Shown one piece after another: positions 47,716-57,034 of a stretch of DNA of 64,000 nucleotides. The stretch is from Microbulbifer litoralis (GTDB taxonomy: Bacteria; Pseudomonadota; Gammaproteobacteria; Pseudomonadales; Cellvibrionaceae). Under the pieces are notes generated by a model. It made no database searches, was not told where the DNA came from, and saw nothing but the letters and a program-made list of their open reading frames with translations. The number at the start of each line of letters is the position of its first letter. Position 1 is the stretch's first letter. Both the position numbers and the translations under genes were made by a program. The stretch lies in contig NZ_JALKCV010000009.1 of NCBI RefSeq assembly GCF_023634065.1, positions 62,001 through 126,000 on the forward strand, given 5' to 3'.

Positions 47716-48039
47716 ATGTCAGACGCCCATGATGTGCTGTTCAAAACGTTGGCCGATCCAACTCGGAGGGCTCTGTTTGAGCGATTGTGTCGCGAGGGAG
47801 AGCAGACGGTCGGGTCCCTGACCGCGGGAGCCGGTGTTTCACAACCGGCTGTGTCAAAGCATCTCGGTGTCCTGAAACAGGCCGGACTGGTGCAAGACCG
47901 CCAGCAGGGGCGCCAGGCGCACTACAGCCCCCGGCCCGGTGCGCTGGTACCGCTGCTCGACTGGACCAGTGAAATGGCCGGGTTCTGGGAGCGCCGCTTT
48001 GACGATCTCGAGGACCTTCTGAAAAGGATGGATCAATGA
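47716..48039 (+). CDS. ArsR-family winged-helix repressor (SdpR-like)
   Basis: The 107-residue protein has a winged-helix fold with LFKTLADPTRRALFERLC and recognition helix VSQPAVSKHLGVLKQAGLV. It lacks the Cys pair of metal-sensing ArsR proteins and ends with a tryptophan-containing C-terminal helix, as in regulators paired with SRPBCC proteins. It overlaps the SRPBCC gene by four bases, so the two are translationally coupled. It lies divergent from the Cus operon across 147 bases but is unlikely to sense copper. Confidence 0.92.
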   Translation: MSDAHDVLFKTLADPTRRALFERLCREGEQTVGSLTAGAGVSQPAVSKHLGVLKQAGLVQDRQQGRQAHYSPRPGALVPLLDWTSEMAGFWERRFDDLEDLLKRMDQ

Positions 48040-48467
48040 ATGATACAACGGCTGAAACGCTCTCCGTGGTTGTGGAGCGCGAGATTGCCCACCCACCGGA
48101 GAAAATCTGGCGCGCGCTGACGCAGCCGCACCTGATCCAGGAGTGGCTGATGAAAAACGATTTCCAGCCGGTGCCGGGACACCGCTTCAATCTGCACGGG
48201 AACTGGGGTGGTGTGTTGGAGTGCGAGGTGTTGGTGGTCGAGCCGCACAAGACGCTCTCCTACACCTGGAATTTCCCCCACCCGGAGGCGGCCTACAACC
48301 TGCAGAGCGTGGTGACTTTTACCCTGGAGTCGATCGATGGCGGCACGCTGCTGCGTATGGAGCAGAAAGGGTTCCGGCCGGACCAGAAGCAGGCCTACGG
48401 CGGCGCCAAGCACGGGTGGCGGGAATTCTTTACGTCACTCGAAGATATCCTGTCCGAACTGGACTGA
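48036..48467 (+). CDS. SRPBCC (AHSA1/START-like) domain protein
   Basis: The 143-residue protein has the helix-grip fold pattern: VVVEREIAHPPEKIWRALTQPHLIQEWLM at the start, then WGGVLECEVLVVEPHKTLSYTWNF and a C-terminal helix GWREFFTSLEDILSEL. These domains bind hydrophobic ligands. Pairing with an ArsR-type repressor is frequent in bacteria, but the ligand is usually unknown. A DoxX-like gene follows after 45 bases. Confidence 0.92.
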   Translation: MNDTTAETLSVVVEREIAHPPEKIWRALTQPHLIQEWLMKNDFQPVPGHRFNLHGNWGGVLECEVLVVEPHKTLSYTWNFPHPEAAYNLQSVVTFTLESIDGGTLLRMEQKGFRPDQKQAYGGAKHGWREFFTSLEDILSELD

Positions 48468-48512
48468 GAATACCGTTTCCAATCCAAAACCATCTCGATA
48501 AGGAGAATAATA

Positions 48513-48893
48513 GTGAATATCCTGTTGTGGGTTCTGCAAATCATTCTCGCCCTGCACACCGCCATGGGCGCCGTGTGGAAGTTTTCCAATCCGGAACAGA
48601 CGGTGCCTTCGCTGAATGCGATACCGCACGGCGCCTGGTTGGGAATGGCCGTTTTCGAACTGGCCTGTAGTGTCTGCCTGATCCTTCCGGCATTTTACAA
48701 GCCCCTGGCAGTACTGGCGCCGATCGCGGCCCTCTGTATCGCCGCGGAAATGCTGCTGTTTTCCGTGTTGCACCTCAGTTCCGGTGAGACCAACCACGGC
48801 CCGATGATCTATTGGCTGGTGGTGGCTGCCGTCTGTGTATTTATTGCCTATGGCAGGTTTGCACTGAAGCCCCTGGTGCAGGTTGCAGGCTGA
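48513..48893 (+). CDS. DoxX-like small membrane protein
   Basis: The 126-residue protein has four hydrophobic helices and fits the DoxX-like family (IILALHTAMGAVWKFSNPEQ, FELACSVCLILPAFYKP). AAGGAG precedes a GTG start. It probably belongs to one transcript with the ArsR-like and SRPBCC genes. Members of this family have been linked to membrane redox or thiol stress, but no function can be assigned here. Confidence 0.86.
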   Translation: MNILLWVLQIILALHTAMGAVWKFSNPEQTVPSLNAIPHGAWLGMAVFELACSVCLILPAFYKPLAVLAPIAALCIAAEMLLFSVLHLSSGETNHGPMIYWLVVAAVCVFIAYGRFALKPLVQVAG

Positions 48894-49048
48894 GGGCCTG
48901 TTGTCGGCCAGCGCCCGGACCACATAGGAATAGGCAAGAATTCAACACTATCCAGCTATTTATTCCTGTGGCTGATACGTAGTATTTTTGTCGAGATGCC
49001 GCGTCTGTTTGCTGTGGTTTCCGATAAATCTAACAAGGGGAGCTGGCC

Positions 49049-49507
49049 ATGCCGATCACAATCAACGTCAATGGCGCCGATCACGACCTGGATGCCACGC
49101 CGGATACGCCGCTGCTCTGGGCGATCCGCGATCACCTGCAGATGACCGGAACCAAATTCGGCTGTGGCATGGCGCTGTGTGGTGCCTGCACCGTCCATAT
49201 GGACGGGCAGCCGATCCGCTCCTGCACGACGCCGGTGCAGGCCGTTGCCGGCAGGAAGATTACCACCATAGAAGGCCTCGCATCCCCGGTGGCGGAAGTC
49301 GTGCAGCGGGCCTGGAATGAAACCCAGGTTGTGCAGTGCGGCTACTGCCAGTCCGGCCAGATCATGTCGGCCATTGCGCTGCTCGAAAGAAACCCCTCAC
49401 CGACGGATGGCGATATTGACGCCGCAATGTCCGGCAATATCTGTCGCTGTAATACCTACCAGCGTATTCGCGGTGCGATCAAGAACGCGTCGAAGCAACT
49501 GGCCTGA
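49049..49507 (+). CDS. [2Fe-2S] subunit of a molybdenum hydroxylase (IorA-like)
   Basis: This small subunit moves electrons from the molybdenum centre of its partner. The 152-residue protein has the plant-type [2Fe-2S] site Cys39, Cys44, Cys47, Cys59 ([14 protein letters not shown]) and the second site Cys97, Cys100, Cys132, Cys134 (CGYCQSGQ and ICRCNTY). It closely resembles isoquinoline 1-oxidoreductase alpha subunits. AAGGGGAG precedes the ATG. The large subunit follows after 14 bases; no FAD subunit is present, so electrons probably go to a cytochrome or other acceptor. Confidence 0.94.
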   Translation: MPITINVNGADHDLDATPDTPLLWAIRDHLQMTGTKFGCGMALCGACTVHMDGQPIRSCTTPVQAVAGRKITTIEGLASPVAEVVQRAWNETQVVQCGYCQSGQIMSAIALLERNPSPTDGDIDAAMSGNICRCNTYQRIRGAIKNASKQLA

Positions 49508-49521
49508 ACGGGAGGGATTTT

Positions 49522-51735
49522 ATGCGCTGGATCAATCGCAATACCCGGGGACACCTTCAAGCGGGCTCGCCTGTGAACGCGCAGGAAAGCCGCCGTAATT
49601 TCCTCAAAGTCATCGGCGGTGCCGGTGCGGGCCTGACGCTGGCGATCAATAGCCCCGCGGTCTGGTCTGTATCGGGATCCGTGAGCAAAAGCCCGGGTCC
49701 CGATAGTGGATTTGCACCCAACGCATTTGTTCGCATCGGCCCGGACAACCGCGTGTCGGTGGTCATCAAGCACGTGGAAATGGGGCAGGGCACCTACACC
49801 GGGCTCGCCACCCTGGTGGCGGAGGAACTGGATGCGGACTGGGAGCAGATCGATTCCGTCGGTGCGCCCGCCGATGCAAAACGCTACAACAACCTGAACT
49901 GGGGGCCGATGCAGGGCACCGGTGGCAGTTCGGCCATTGCCAATTCCTACCAGCAGATGCGGTTCGCCGGCGCGACGGCCAGGGCCATGCTGGTTGCCGC
50001 CGCGGTGCAGCGCTGGGAGGTTCCCGCGGGGGAAATTGCCGTTAAGCAGGGCATTGTGAGCCATCCCGGCAGCAATAGACGTGCGAGCTTCGGCGAGCTG
50101 GCGGAACTGGCGGCGTCGCTGCCGGTACCGGACAAGAAATCAGTCCGCTTGAAGGAGCCCGCCGAGTTTTCCTGTATCGGCAGGTCGCTGCCGCGCAAAG
50201 ACGTCGGTAAAACCGATGGCACAGCCGTATTTACCCAGGATATCCAGTTGCCGGGGATGCTCACCGCCGTGGTGGCCCATCCGCCGCGTTTTGGTGCCAG
50301 GGTAAAACGCTTCGATGCCAAGCAGGCCCTGGCGTCAAACGGAGTCGTGGATGTAATCCAGGTCCCTTCGGGCATTGCGGTGCTGGCAAAGGATTTCTGG
50401 AGTGCCAGGGTGGCGCGGGACAAACTCGAGATCGAGTGGGACGAGTCCCGGGCGATGAGCAAGAGCTCCGCGCAGATGATGGCGGAGTACCGCGAGCTGG
50501 CGGGAAAAGAGGGCAGCGTCGCGCGCGATGATGGCGACGCCAGGGGCGTGTTGGCCAATGCCGAAAGCGTGATCGAGGCCACCTACGAATTTCCCTATCT
50601 CGCCCACGCCTCGATGGAGCCGATGAACTGTGTTGCGCTGGTGGAAAAGGACAGTTGCGAGATCTGGAACGGTGAGCAGTTTCAGTCTGTCGACCAGATG
50701 AATATCGGCAAACTGCTCGGGCTGCCGGCGGACAGGGTCAAGCTGAACATGCTGTATGCCGGTGGCAGTTTCGGTCGCCGCGCCAACCCGGTATCGGATT
50801 ACCTCGTGGAGGCGGTGGAGATCGCCAGGGCGAAAACGGGCACGCCGGTCAAACTGGTGTGGTCGCGCGAGGACGATATGCAGGCGGGCTACTTCCGGCC
50901 CGCCTATGTGCACCGGGTGCGCGGCGGTGTGGATGCCGAGGGCAACATTGTCGGCTGGGAGCAGCATATTGTCGGCCAGTCCATTCTTTCTGGCACTGTC
51001 TTCGGGCAGTCCATCGAAAATGGTATCGATCACTCCTCTGTGGAAGGTGCCAGTACGTTGCCTTACGCGATCCCGAATGTGCGGGTGGAACTCACTTCCA
51101 CAGAGGAACAGGTTCCGGTGCTCTGGTGGCGTTCCGTCGGCCACACCCACACGGCCTATTCCACCGAAACCTTCCTCGACGAGCTGGCGGCCAGGGCGGG
51201 GCGCGATCCGGTCGCACTGCGGATGAAGCTGCTGGCCGATCATCCGCGCTGGCAGGGAGTGCTGAAACTGGCCGCAGACAAGGCCGGCTGGGGCGAGGCA
51301 CTGCCAAAGGGGCGGGGTCGCGGTGTCGCCGTGCACGAGTCGTTCAATTCCTATGTCGCCCAGGTGGCAGAGGTGTCCGTGGCGGACGACGGCAGTTTCA
51401 AGGTGGAGCGGGTGGTGTGCGCCGTGGATTGCGGTGTGCCGATCAACCCGGATGTAATCCGCGCGCAGATGGAAGGCGGTATCGGTTTTGGCCTGGCGCC
51501 GGCGCTGGTCAGTGCCGTGACTTTACGGAATGGCCAGGTGGTCGAATCCAATTTCCATAACTACCAGGTGCTGCGTATCAACCAGATGCCGGAGGTGGAA
51601 GTGCATATCGTGCCCTCCACGGCTCCGCCTACCGGGGTCGGCGAACCGGGCGTGCCGCCGATCGCGCCCGCGGTGGCCAACGCGTTGGCCGCGGTTACCG
51701 GTAAGCGCTATCACACATTGCCGATCGAGACTTGA
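49522..51735 (+). CDS. Molybdopterin-binding subunit of a molybdenum hydroxylase (IorB-like)
   Basis: This is the catalytic subunit that hydroxylates an aldehyde or N-heterocycle. The 737-residue protein has a twin-arginine signal [16 protein letters not shown] (Arg24-Arg25), so the complex is periplasmic. Molybdopterin-family segments include [50 protein letters not shown] and, near the end, [19 protein letters not shown] with the catalytic Glu. GGGAGG precedes the ATG. Substrate unknown. It depends on molybdate import, as MsrP does. Confidence 0.93.
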   Translation: MRWINRNTRGHLQAGSPVNAQESRRNFLKVIGGAGAGLTLAINSPAVWSVSGSVSKSPGPDSGFAPNAFVRIGPDNRVSVVIKHVEMGQGTYTGLATLVAEELDADWEQIDSVGAPADAKRYNNLNWGPMQGTGGSSAIANSYQQMRFAGATARAMLVAAAVQRWEVPAGEIAVKQGIVSHPGSNRRASFGELAELAASLPVPDKKSVRLKEPAEFSCIGRSLPRKDVGKTDGTAVFTQDIQLPGMLTAVVAHPPRFGARVKRFDAKQALASNGVVDVIQVPSGIAVLAKDFWSARVARDKLEIEWDESRAMSKSSAQMMAEYRELAGKEGSVARDDGDARGVLANAESVIEATYEFPYLAHASMEPMNCVALVEKDSCEIWNGEQFQSVDQMNIGKLLGLPADRVKLNMLYAGGSFGRRANPVSDYLVEAVEIARAKTGTPVKLVWSREDDMQAGYFRPAYVHRVRGGVDAEGNIVGWEQHIVGQSILSGTVFGQSIENGIDHSSVEGASTLPYAIPNVRVELTSTEEQVPVLWWRSVGHTHTAYSTETFLDELAARAGRDPVALRMKLLADHPRWQGVLKLAADKAGWGEALPKGRGRGVAVHESFNSYVAQVAEVSVADDGSFKVERVVCAVDCGVPINPDVIRAQMEGGIGFGLAPALVSAVTLRNGQVVESNFHNYQVLRINQMPEVEVHIVPSTAPPTGVGEPGVPPIAPAVANALAAVTGKRYHTLPIET

Positions 51736-51756
51736 TGGGAAATAGTGCTGCCCGGG

Positions 51757-53124
51757 TCAATGCGTGGGCATGCCGTGCGCCCAGGGCAGTAGTATCTTCA
51801 CCCGCAGCCCGCGGCCGATATTTTCCAGTGACAACTCCCCGCCGTGGGCCCGCACGGTATTGGCCGCGATCGACAACCCCAGGCCCACACCGCCGGTTTT
51901 GCTGTTGCGGGACTTCTCCAGGCGGTAGAAGGGCTGCAGCACCGCGCCCAGTTCCGCCGCTGGAATGCCGGGCCCGCTGTCGTCGACCGCGACGCGGACA
52001 CGGTCGCCATCGTCCAGCAGCGATACCCGCACCCGGCCGCCGTATTTTATGCCGTTGTCGATGATATTCTGCAGCGCCCGGCGCAGCGCCACCGGGCGGC
52101 ACTCGATGACATGGCTGTTTTCATCGCCGGCAAAGAATACCGGATAACCCTCCTCCCGCAGGTCCTCGCACAGGCTCTCCACCAGCGCGGTGAGGTCGGT
52201 CCTGCGCGGCGACTCGCCCGGTTCCACGCCGCGGACAAAATCCAGGACCGACTGGATCATCGCCTTCATATCCTCCACCACCCGCAGCAGCCCCTCGCGC
52301 TCGTGCCGGTCCTGCAGCAGTTCCGCGCGCAGTTGCAGCCGTGTGGCGGCGGTGCGCAGGTCGTGGGAGACGGCGGCGAGCATTTGTGTCTGGCCGTGCA
52401 CCAGCCGCGCCAGGCGCCGCTGCATGCGGTTGAAGGCCCGGGCCGCGGCCGCCACTTCGGTAGGGCCGTCCTCCGGCAGCGGCGGGGCATCGATATTGGT
52501 GCCGAGGCTGTCGGCCGCCCGCGCCAGCCGGCCCAGCGGTGCGACCGTCTTGCGGATCAGGTAGCCGGCCAGCAACAGTGCGGCCAGGCCGGAAAACAGC
52601 AGGTAGAGCATCACCGCATCGTGGACGAGGGATTTCCCCTCCGGCAGTATCGCGTGAAACAGGGTGCGTTCATTGTCGGGAAAGCTGACCGATACCAGCA
52701 CATCGAAGCCGTGCAGTGGTTCGCGTCTCGACAGCAGCGTGGCGGGTTGCAGTGGCCGCAGGCAGACGCGGGCGTGAAAGCCGGCCACGTCGGCGAAGGC
52801 GCGGCTGAGGGATTGATCCAGGCGGCGGGAGAAATCGTTGTCGCGACAGCGTTCGCTGTCCAGGTTGCCCGGCTCCGGGAAGGTGGTCAGGAACTGGGTC
52901 TCTGCCGCTGCGAGAATGCGCTGGCGGTCCCGGTCGGGAAAACCCCGGGCCAGTTCGACCACACCGATGATCCGTTCCGCCAGGTCTGTAGCCTCGGTCA
53001 GCAGGATGGTCTTTTCGCGGTTGATTTCGTAGATCGCCAGGCTGGCGGCGTGCGACAGCAGAAAGGCGCAGAAAAGTACCAGGATGGTCCGCGAGCGGAC
53101 GCTACCGGGCAGCCAGCGCTTCAC
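51757..53124 (-). CDS. Membrane sensor histidine kinase (EnvZ/CpxA-like)
   Basis: The 455-residue protein has an N-terminal membrane helix, a periplasmic sensor region (about 35-165, with two cysteines), a second helix (about 170-190), a HAMP domain and a HisKA domain with the phospho-accepting His254 in VSHDLRTAATRLQLRAELL. An intact ATPase domain follows (N box NIIDNGIKYGG, G1 VDDSGPGIP, G2 GGVGLGLSIA). It overlaps the response regulator gene by four bases. It is convergent with the molybdenum hydroxylase gene. The stimulus is unknown. Confidence 0.95.
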   Translation of the reverse strand: MKRWLPGSVRSRTILVLFCAFLLSHAASLAIYEINREKTILLTEATDLAERIIGVVELARGFPDRDRQRILAAAETQFLTTFPEPGNLDSERCRDNDFSRRLDQSLSRAFADVAGFHARVCLRPLQPATLLSRREPLHGFDVLVSVSFPDNERTLFHAILPEGKSLVHDAVMLYLLFSGLAALLLAGYLIRKTVAPLGRLARAADSLGTNIDAPPLPEDGPTEVAAAARAFNRMQRRLARLVHGQTQMLAAVSHDLRTAATRLQLRAELLQDRHEREGLLRVVEDMKAMIQSVLDFVRGVEPGESPRRTDLTALVESLCEDLREEGYPVFFAGDENSHVIECRPVALRRALQNIIDNGIKYGGRVRVSLLDDGDRVRVAVDDSGPGIPAAELGAVLQPFYRLEKSRNSKTGGVGLGLSIAANTVRAHGGELSLENIGRGLRVKILLPWAHGMPTH

Positions 53125-53837
53125 TCTGCCTCCACCGGATAAGTGAAGATGTAGCCGGTGCCCCAGGCGGTCTTGATGATTTCCGGTTTCCGGGCGTCGT
53201 CGCCGAGTTTGCGCCGCAGGCGGCTGACGTGGGAATCGATGCTGCGGTCGAAGGGAAAGCTCTCGCGGCCCTTGGTCAGGTCCAGCAGCCGGTCGCGGGA
53301 CAGCGGCACCTGCGGATGCTGTACAAAGGCCAGCAGCAGCTCTGTCTCGCTGGTGGAAAGCGGAATGGCGGTGGCATCGGCGTCAAACAGTTCCATCTGC
53401 GCCGGGTAGAAACGCCAGCCAGCGAAATGGAACAGCTCGCGCCGGGCCAGCGCCACGGGCTGGTGCACTCGGCGCAGCACCGCCTTGATACGCGCGAGCA
53501 GTTCGCGGCCGCTGAACGGCTTGACGACATAGTCGTCCGCGCCCAGCTCCAGGCCCACGACGCGATCTATTTCATCGTCCTTGGCGGTGACCATGATCAC
53601 CGGGGGCATTTGCAGGTCGCTGCGCAATTGGCGACAGAGATCGAAGCCGTCCCGCCCCGGCAGCATCACATCCAGCAGGATCAGGTCCACCGGCTGCCGC
53701 TCCATGAGCGCAAACATTTCCTCGCCGTCCCGCGCGGGCTGGACCCGAAAGCCTTCCGCGGTCAGCAAGCGGGAAATCAGCTCCCGGATATCGGAGTCGT
53801 CGTCGACCACCAGTACTGAGGCTTTGGGCTCGGCCAT
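53121..53837 (-). CDS. OmpR-family response regulator
   Basis: The 238-residue regulator has a receiver domain with Asp12-Asp13, phospho-acceptor Asp56 (LILLDVMLPGRDG) and Lys106 (DDYVVKPF), then a winged-helix OmpR DNA-binding domain (LSTSETELLLAFVQHP, SIDSHVSRLRRKLGDD). I chose the ATG at 53837; a longer in-frame opening upstream has no ribosome site. It is cotranscribed with the kinase at 51757-53124. The target genes are not evident. Confidence 0.95.
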   Translation of the reverse strand: MAEPKASVLVVDDDSDIRELISRLLTAEGFRVQPARDGEEMFALMERQPVDLILLDVMLPGRDGFDLCRQLRSDLQMPPVIMVTAKDDEIDRVVGLELGADDYVVKPFSGRELLARIKAVLRRVHQPVALARRELFHFAGWRFYPAQMELFDADATAIPLSTSETELLLAFVQHPQVPLSRDRLLDLTKGRESFPFDRSIDSHVSRLRRKLGDDARKPEIIKTAWGTGYIFTYPVEAE

Positions 53838-54297
53838 GAGATTCACTTTTTGTGACTCAGGTTTCGAAGTTCGGAGCTGCGCCAATGGCACAACCCGGAT
53901 CGGCCCCGGCATCGAACTCCAAAACCCGGTTTGTTATTTACTGTCGCGAAACATGGAAGAGTGCGCCGGGCGGTCCCTGCAGCCGCTGCGGCGCCTATCA
54001 CCTCGACTCTATCAGAGCCTTCGATCGGCGCCAAATCGCCGCGTTTCCACTGATCGCCGGGGCTCCGGCCCCCTCCTGTGCCATACACGGACACACTTTT
54101 TCACAAAGCTGACAATATTCGGCACACCTTAAATGCCAAAGTAATCGACAGCCTGATGGGATTTGTATCGAGAACAGGATGCACACCCCGGGGCTGCACC
54201 GAGCGTGCGGCAAATCGGGGAACGCTGTTCCCTGTATCCGTTTTCTATACAAGCCCCGGGCCAATACAAAATTTCAATAATAAAAGAACAGGCAACT
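53838..54297. other. Divergent intergenic region between the response regulator and the Rap1a-like gene
   Basis: This 460-base gap separates divergently transcribed genes and should carry both promoters. I see GC-rich stretches and a short palindrome around CCCCGGGG (54188-54195) but no gene, terminator or recognised operator. Open frames across it have no ribosome binding sites. Confidence 0.5.
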
Positions 54298-54747
54298 ATG
54301 GCGAGAAGACAGCGATTACTGATCCGTATCGGTGCGCCGCTCGCGCTGGTGTTCTGCCAGCCGCTTGCCGCACTGGAACCCATGACTGCTGCGGAACTGG
54401 TATCCGCCTGCCGGACATACCTGGAGGACGGCCGCTCCGCCGCAGCGGCCAACTGCCGGGCCTATGTGCTGGGCTACCTGTCGGCGAGCAACGAGATTGT
54501 CGCCGAAGAGGAACGCCCGTCCGGGTTTGTGGCCCGCGCCATGCGCACCCGCGCAAGCCGCCTTTCCGATGCCGCAGAACAGCGGCTCGACAGCCGCTTC
54601 TGCCTGCCGGAGGGGGAAACCCTGGACGACCTGATCGGCAGGCTGGCCGCCGGACCGGCGCAATATGCGACCGATGCCGAGGCGTCGCTGGTGATGCGGG
54701 ACCTGTTCGAAAAGCACTATCGGTGTGACGCGGTGATGGAGAGCTGA
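54298..54747 (+). CDS. Small exported protein, Rap1a/Tai-like
   Basis: The 149-residue protein has a basic N-terminus and a signal segment (RIGAPLALVFCQPLAAL), then AELVSACRTYLEDGRSAAAANCRAYVLGYLSA, a cysteine pair in a helical hairpin, and later FCLPEGETLDDLI and HYRC. This pattern matches Rap1a/Tai immunity proteins, which neutralise type VI peptidoglycan-cleaving effectors in Serratia, but the family is broad and many members have no such link. No effector or type VI gene is nearby. It lies 82 bases upstream of the antiporter cluster. I chose the ATG at 54298 for its signal peptide. Confidence 0.75.
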   Translation: MARRQRLLIRIGAPLALVFCQPLAALEPMTAAELVSACRTYLEDGRSAAAANCRAYVLGYLSASNEIVAEEERPSGFVARAMRTRASRLSDAAEQRLDSRFCLPEGETLDDLIGRLAAGPAQYATDAEASLVMRDLFEKHYRCDAVMES

Positions 54748-54829
54748 TGTATTCCGGTCGACGAATGTTACGGGAAGGGAAGTCGTTCTCTCCCGTTCTG
54801 TTTCTACTTCGTGCGTTGGCGAGCTGATC

Positions 54830-55300
54830 ATGCGTTACACCCTGTCGCTGTTTGCGGTGCTGGCCTTTATCTGGCTGGCGAACTCCGGTCACTACACACC
54901 GCTGCTGCTCGGCTTCGGACTGCTGTCGATCGGCCTGGTGATCCTTCTCGCGCGGCGCATGCAGCTGGTCGACCGCGAATCCCAGCCGCTGCACCTGTCG
55001 CTGGCACTGCCGGGCTACTACTGGTGGCTGTTCCGCAAGATCGTGCGCAGCAACCTGGAGGTGGCAGCCGCTGTCTGGCGGGGCAGAACGTCCATTCAGG
55101 CCGCCAGTGGCCGGATAAAAACCGGGCTGCAGACCGATCTGGGCAAGGTGCTCTACGCCAATTCGATCACGCTGACACCGGGGACAGTGGCGGTAGAGGT
55201 TGAGAACAACGAAATAGTGGTGCACGCCCTGGACACACGGGGGCTGGAGGATCTGCGTAGGGGCGAGATGGAGCGACGGGTGAGGGCGCTGGAAGAGTGA
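54830..55300 (+). CDS. mnhE: Mrp-type antiporter subunit E
   Basis: The 156-residue protein has two N-terminal membrane helices and the MnhE family core PGYYWWLFRKIVRSNLEVAAAVWRG and GKVLYANSITLTPGTVAVEVENNEIVVHAL. MrpE supports assembly of the multi-subunit cation/proton antiporter. It is the first clear gene of the antiporter cluster and its stop overlaps the mnhF start by one base (TGATG). Confidence 0.94.
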   Translation: MRYTLSLFAVLAFIWLANSGHYTPLLLGFGLLSIGLVILLARRMQLVDRESQPLHLSLALPGYYWWLFRKIVRSNLEVAAAVWRGRTSIQAASGRIKTGLQTDLGKVLYANSITLTPGTVAVEVENNEIVVHALDTRGLEDLRRGEMERRVRALEE

Positions 55301-55569
55301 TGCTGACGGTAACCCTGATTGCGCTGCTGGTGGTGATGGCCCTGGCGCTGGTGCGGGCGCTGCTGGGCCCGACCCTCTACGACCGGGTGCTGGCCGTCAA
55401 TGTGTTCGGCACCAAGACCGTACTGCTGATTGCGGTGATCTGTTTCACCCTCGGCAAACCGGAATTCCTGGATATTGCCCTGGTATATGCACTGATCAAT
55501 TTTGTCAGCGTGATCGGCGTGCTGCGTTACTTTGAATTCCGTTCCGGCAGTGGGGTGGCCAATGATTGA
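55300..55569 (+). CDS. mnhF: Mrp-type antiporter subunit F
   Basis: The 89-residue protein has three membrane helices with the subunit F markers RALLGPTLYDRVLAVNVFGTKTVLL and FLDIALVYALINFVSVIGVLRYFEF. I prefer the ATG at 55300 over a GTG three bases earlier. It overlaps mnhG by eight bases. Confidence 0.94.
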   Translation: MLTVTLIALLVVMALALVRALLGPTLYDRVLAVNVFGTKTVLLIAVICFTLGKPEFLDIALVYALINFVSVIGVLRYFEFRSGSGVAND

Positions 55570-55966
55570 GCTGGTAATGACGGTACTGAGCGGGCTGGCG
55601 TTGGCCCTGGGCTGCTTTTTCATGCTGTCCGGCGCCGTCGGCCTGCTGCGTTTTCCCGACTTCTACACCCGTATGCACGCCGCGGGCATGACCGACACCC
55701 TGGCGACGTTCCTGGTTGTCGGCGGCCTGATGCTACTGGCGGGCTGGAGCCTGGCGCTGTTCAAGCTGGGCCTGATCCTGCTGTTCATTTTCTTTACCAG
55801 CCCCACGGCGAGTCACTCGCTGGCCAGGGCGGCACAGCACAGCGAGCTTCGGCTCGCGGATGCGCAGCGACCGGGGAGCCGGGAAAGCCGGGAAACAGAG
55901 ACGCGGTCGATGGCGGCGGCGGAAACCGAGGTCGAGACCGACACCGTCAATGTGGACCGGGCCTGA
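55562..55966 (+). CDS. mnhG: Mrp-type antiporter subunit G
   Basis: The 134-residue protein has three membrane helices and the subunit G segment GAVGLLRFPDFYTRMHAAGMTDTLATFLVVGGLML, then FFTSPTASHSLARAA. The C-terminal tail of about 45 residues is charged, rich in Glu, Arg and Thr, and longer than usual. GGGGTGG lies before the ATG at 55562. Confidence 0.94.
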   Translation: MIELVMTVLSGLALALGCFFMLSGAVGLLRFPDFYTRMHAAGMTDTLATFLVVGGLMLLAGWSLALFKLGLILLFIFFTSPTASHSLARAAQHSELRLADAQRPGSRESRETETRSMAAAETEVETDTVNVDRA

Positions 55967-55981
55967 GTTGCGCGGAGGTGA

Positions 55982-57034
55982 ATGGATGGAGAGCCGATAG
56001 CGATGGAGTTGTTACTGGATATTGCACTGCTGGCGCTGCTACTGGTGACCGCGCTGGCGATCGCCTGGACCCGCGACCTGTTCTCCGCGGCGATGTTTTC
56101 CGGTATCTACGGCCTGTTGTCGGCGGGCTTCTTCATGACCATGGGGGCGGTGGATGTAGCCTTTACCGAGGCCGCGGTGGGGGCCGGCATATCGCCGCTG
56201 CTGATCCTGCTGACGCTGGCCCTGTGTGGCCGCCGGCAGCGTTCCGACAGAACCCGCGCGGTGCTTGCGCTGTGCCTGGTGGCGTCCGTGGGGGCGCTGC
56301 TGGTGGCGGCGACGCTGGATATGCCGGCCTTCGGTGCCGCCGATGCGCCGGCGCATGTCCATGTGGCGCCGCGCTATATCAACGATTCCATGGCGGAAAT
56401 CGGCATTCCCAATATTGTCACCTCGGTGCTGGCCAGCTACCGGGCCTTCGATACACTCGGCGAGGTAGTGGTGATCCTCACCGCCGGACTCGGGGTGTTG
56501 GCGTTGTTGTCCGGCGGCACCGATGTCGAGGCCTCGAGCCGACTGTCCGCGCCACACGCCGGCGATCAGTCTCGAGACCTGGTACTGCGGGTGGTCGCCA
56601 AGATCCTGATTGCACCGATCATGCTGTACGCGCTCTATGTGCAGTTCCACGGTGAATACGGCCCCGGTGGCGGCTTCCAGGCCGGGGTGATTTTTGCGGT
56701 GGGCTTTATTCTCTACGGGCTGGTGTTCGGGTTGCATGCGTTGCGCCGGGTCGCTTCCAGTGCGGTGGTGCAGTTGCTGGCGGCGGTGGGAGTCCTGGTC
56801 TACGGCACGGTCGGTTTGCTGGGCCTGGCCAGCGGCAAAAATTACCTCGACTACAGTGCGCTGGCGGGCGATGCGGTCACCGGCCAGCATATCGGTATTA
56901 TCGCGATTGAGCTGGGGGTCGGTATTACCGTGGCGTCGGTGATGATCCTGGTTTTCTACCTGTTCTCCGAACAGTTGTCGGGGCGCCGGCGGGCGGTGCC
57001 AGAGGAAAGCCCGGTGGCGGGGAGGTCCGGGTAG
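55982..57034 (+). CDS. Fused DUF4040 (MbhD/MrpA C-terminal-like) and subunit B protein
   Basis: The 350-residue membrane protein joins two antiporter pieces. Residues about 10-85 (RDLFSAAMFSGIYGLLSAGFFMTMGAVDVAFTEAAVGAG) match the DUF4040/MbhD segment, which in canonical Mrp is part of the C-terminal region of MrpA. Residues about 195-340 are MnhB, with EYGPGGGFQAGVIFAVGFILYG at about 224. A linker with a soluble loop (HVHVAPRYINDSMAEIG) separates them. The start is ambiguous between ATG 55982 and ATG 56003. The cluster has no full MrpA. Confidence 0.9.
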   Translation: MDGEPIAMELLLDIALLALLLVTALAIAWTRDLFSAAMFSGIYGLLSAGFFMTMGAVDVAFTEAAVGAGISPLLILLTLALCGRRQRSDRTRAVLALCLVASVGALLVAATLDMPAFGAADAPAHVHVAPRYINDSMAEIGIPNIVTSVLASYRAFDTLGEVVVILTAGLGVLALLSGGTDVEASSRLSAPHAGDQSRDLVLRVVAKILIAPIMLYALYVQFHGEYGPGGGFQAGVIFAVGFILYGLVFGLHALRRVASSAVVQLLAAVGVLVYGTVGLLGLASGKNYLDYSALAGDAVTGQHIGIIAIELGVGITVASVMILVFYLFSEQLSGRRRAVPEESPVAGRSG

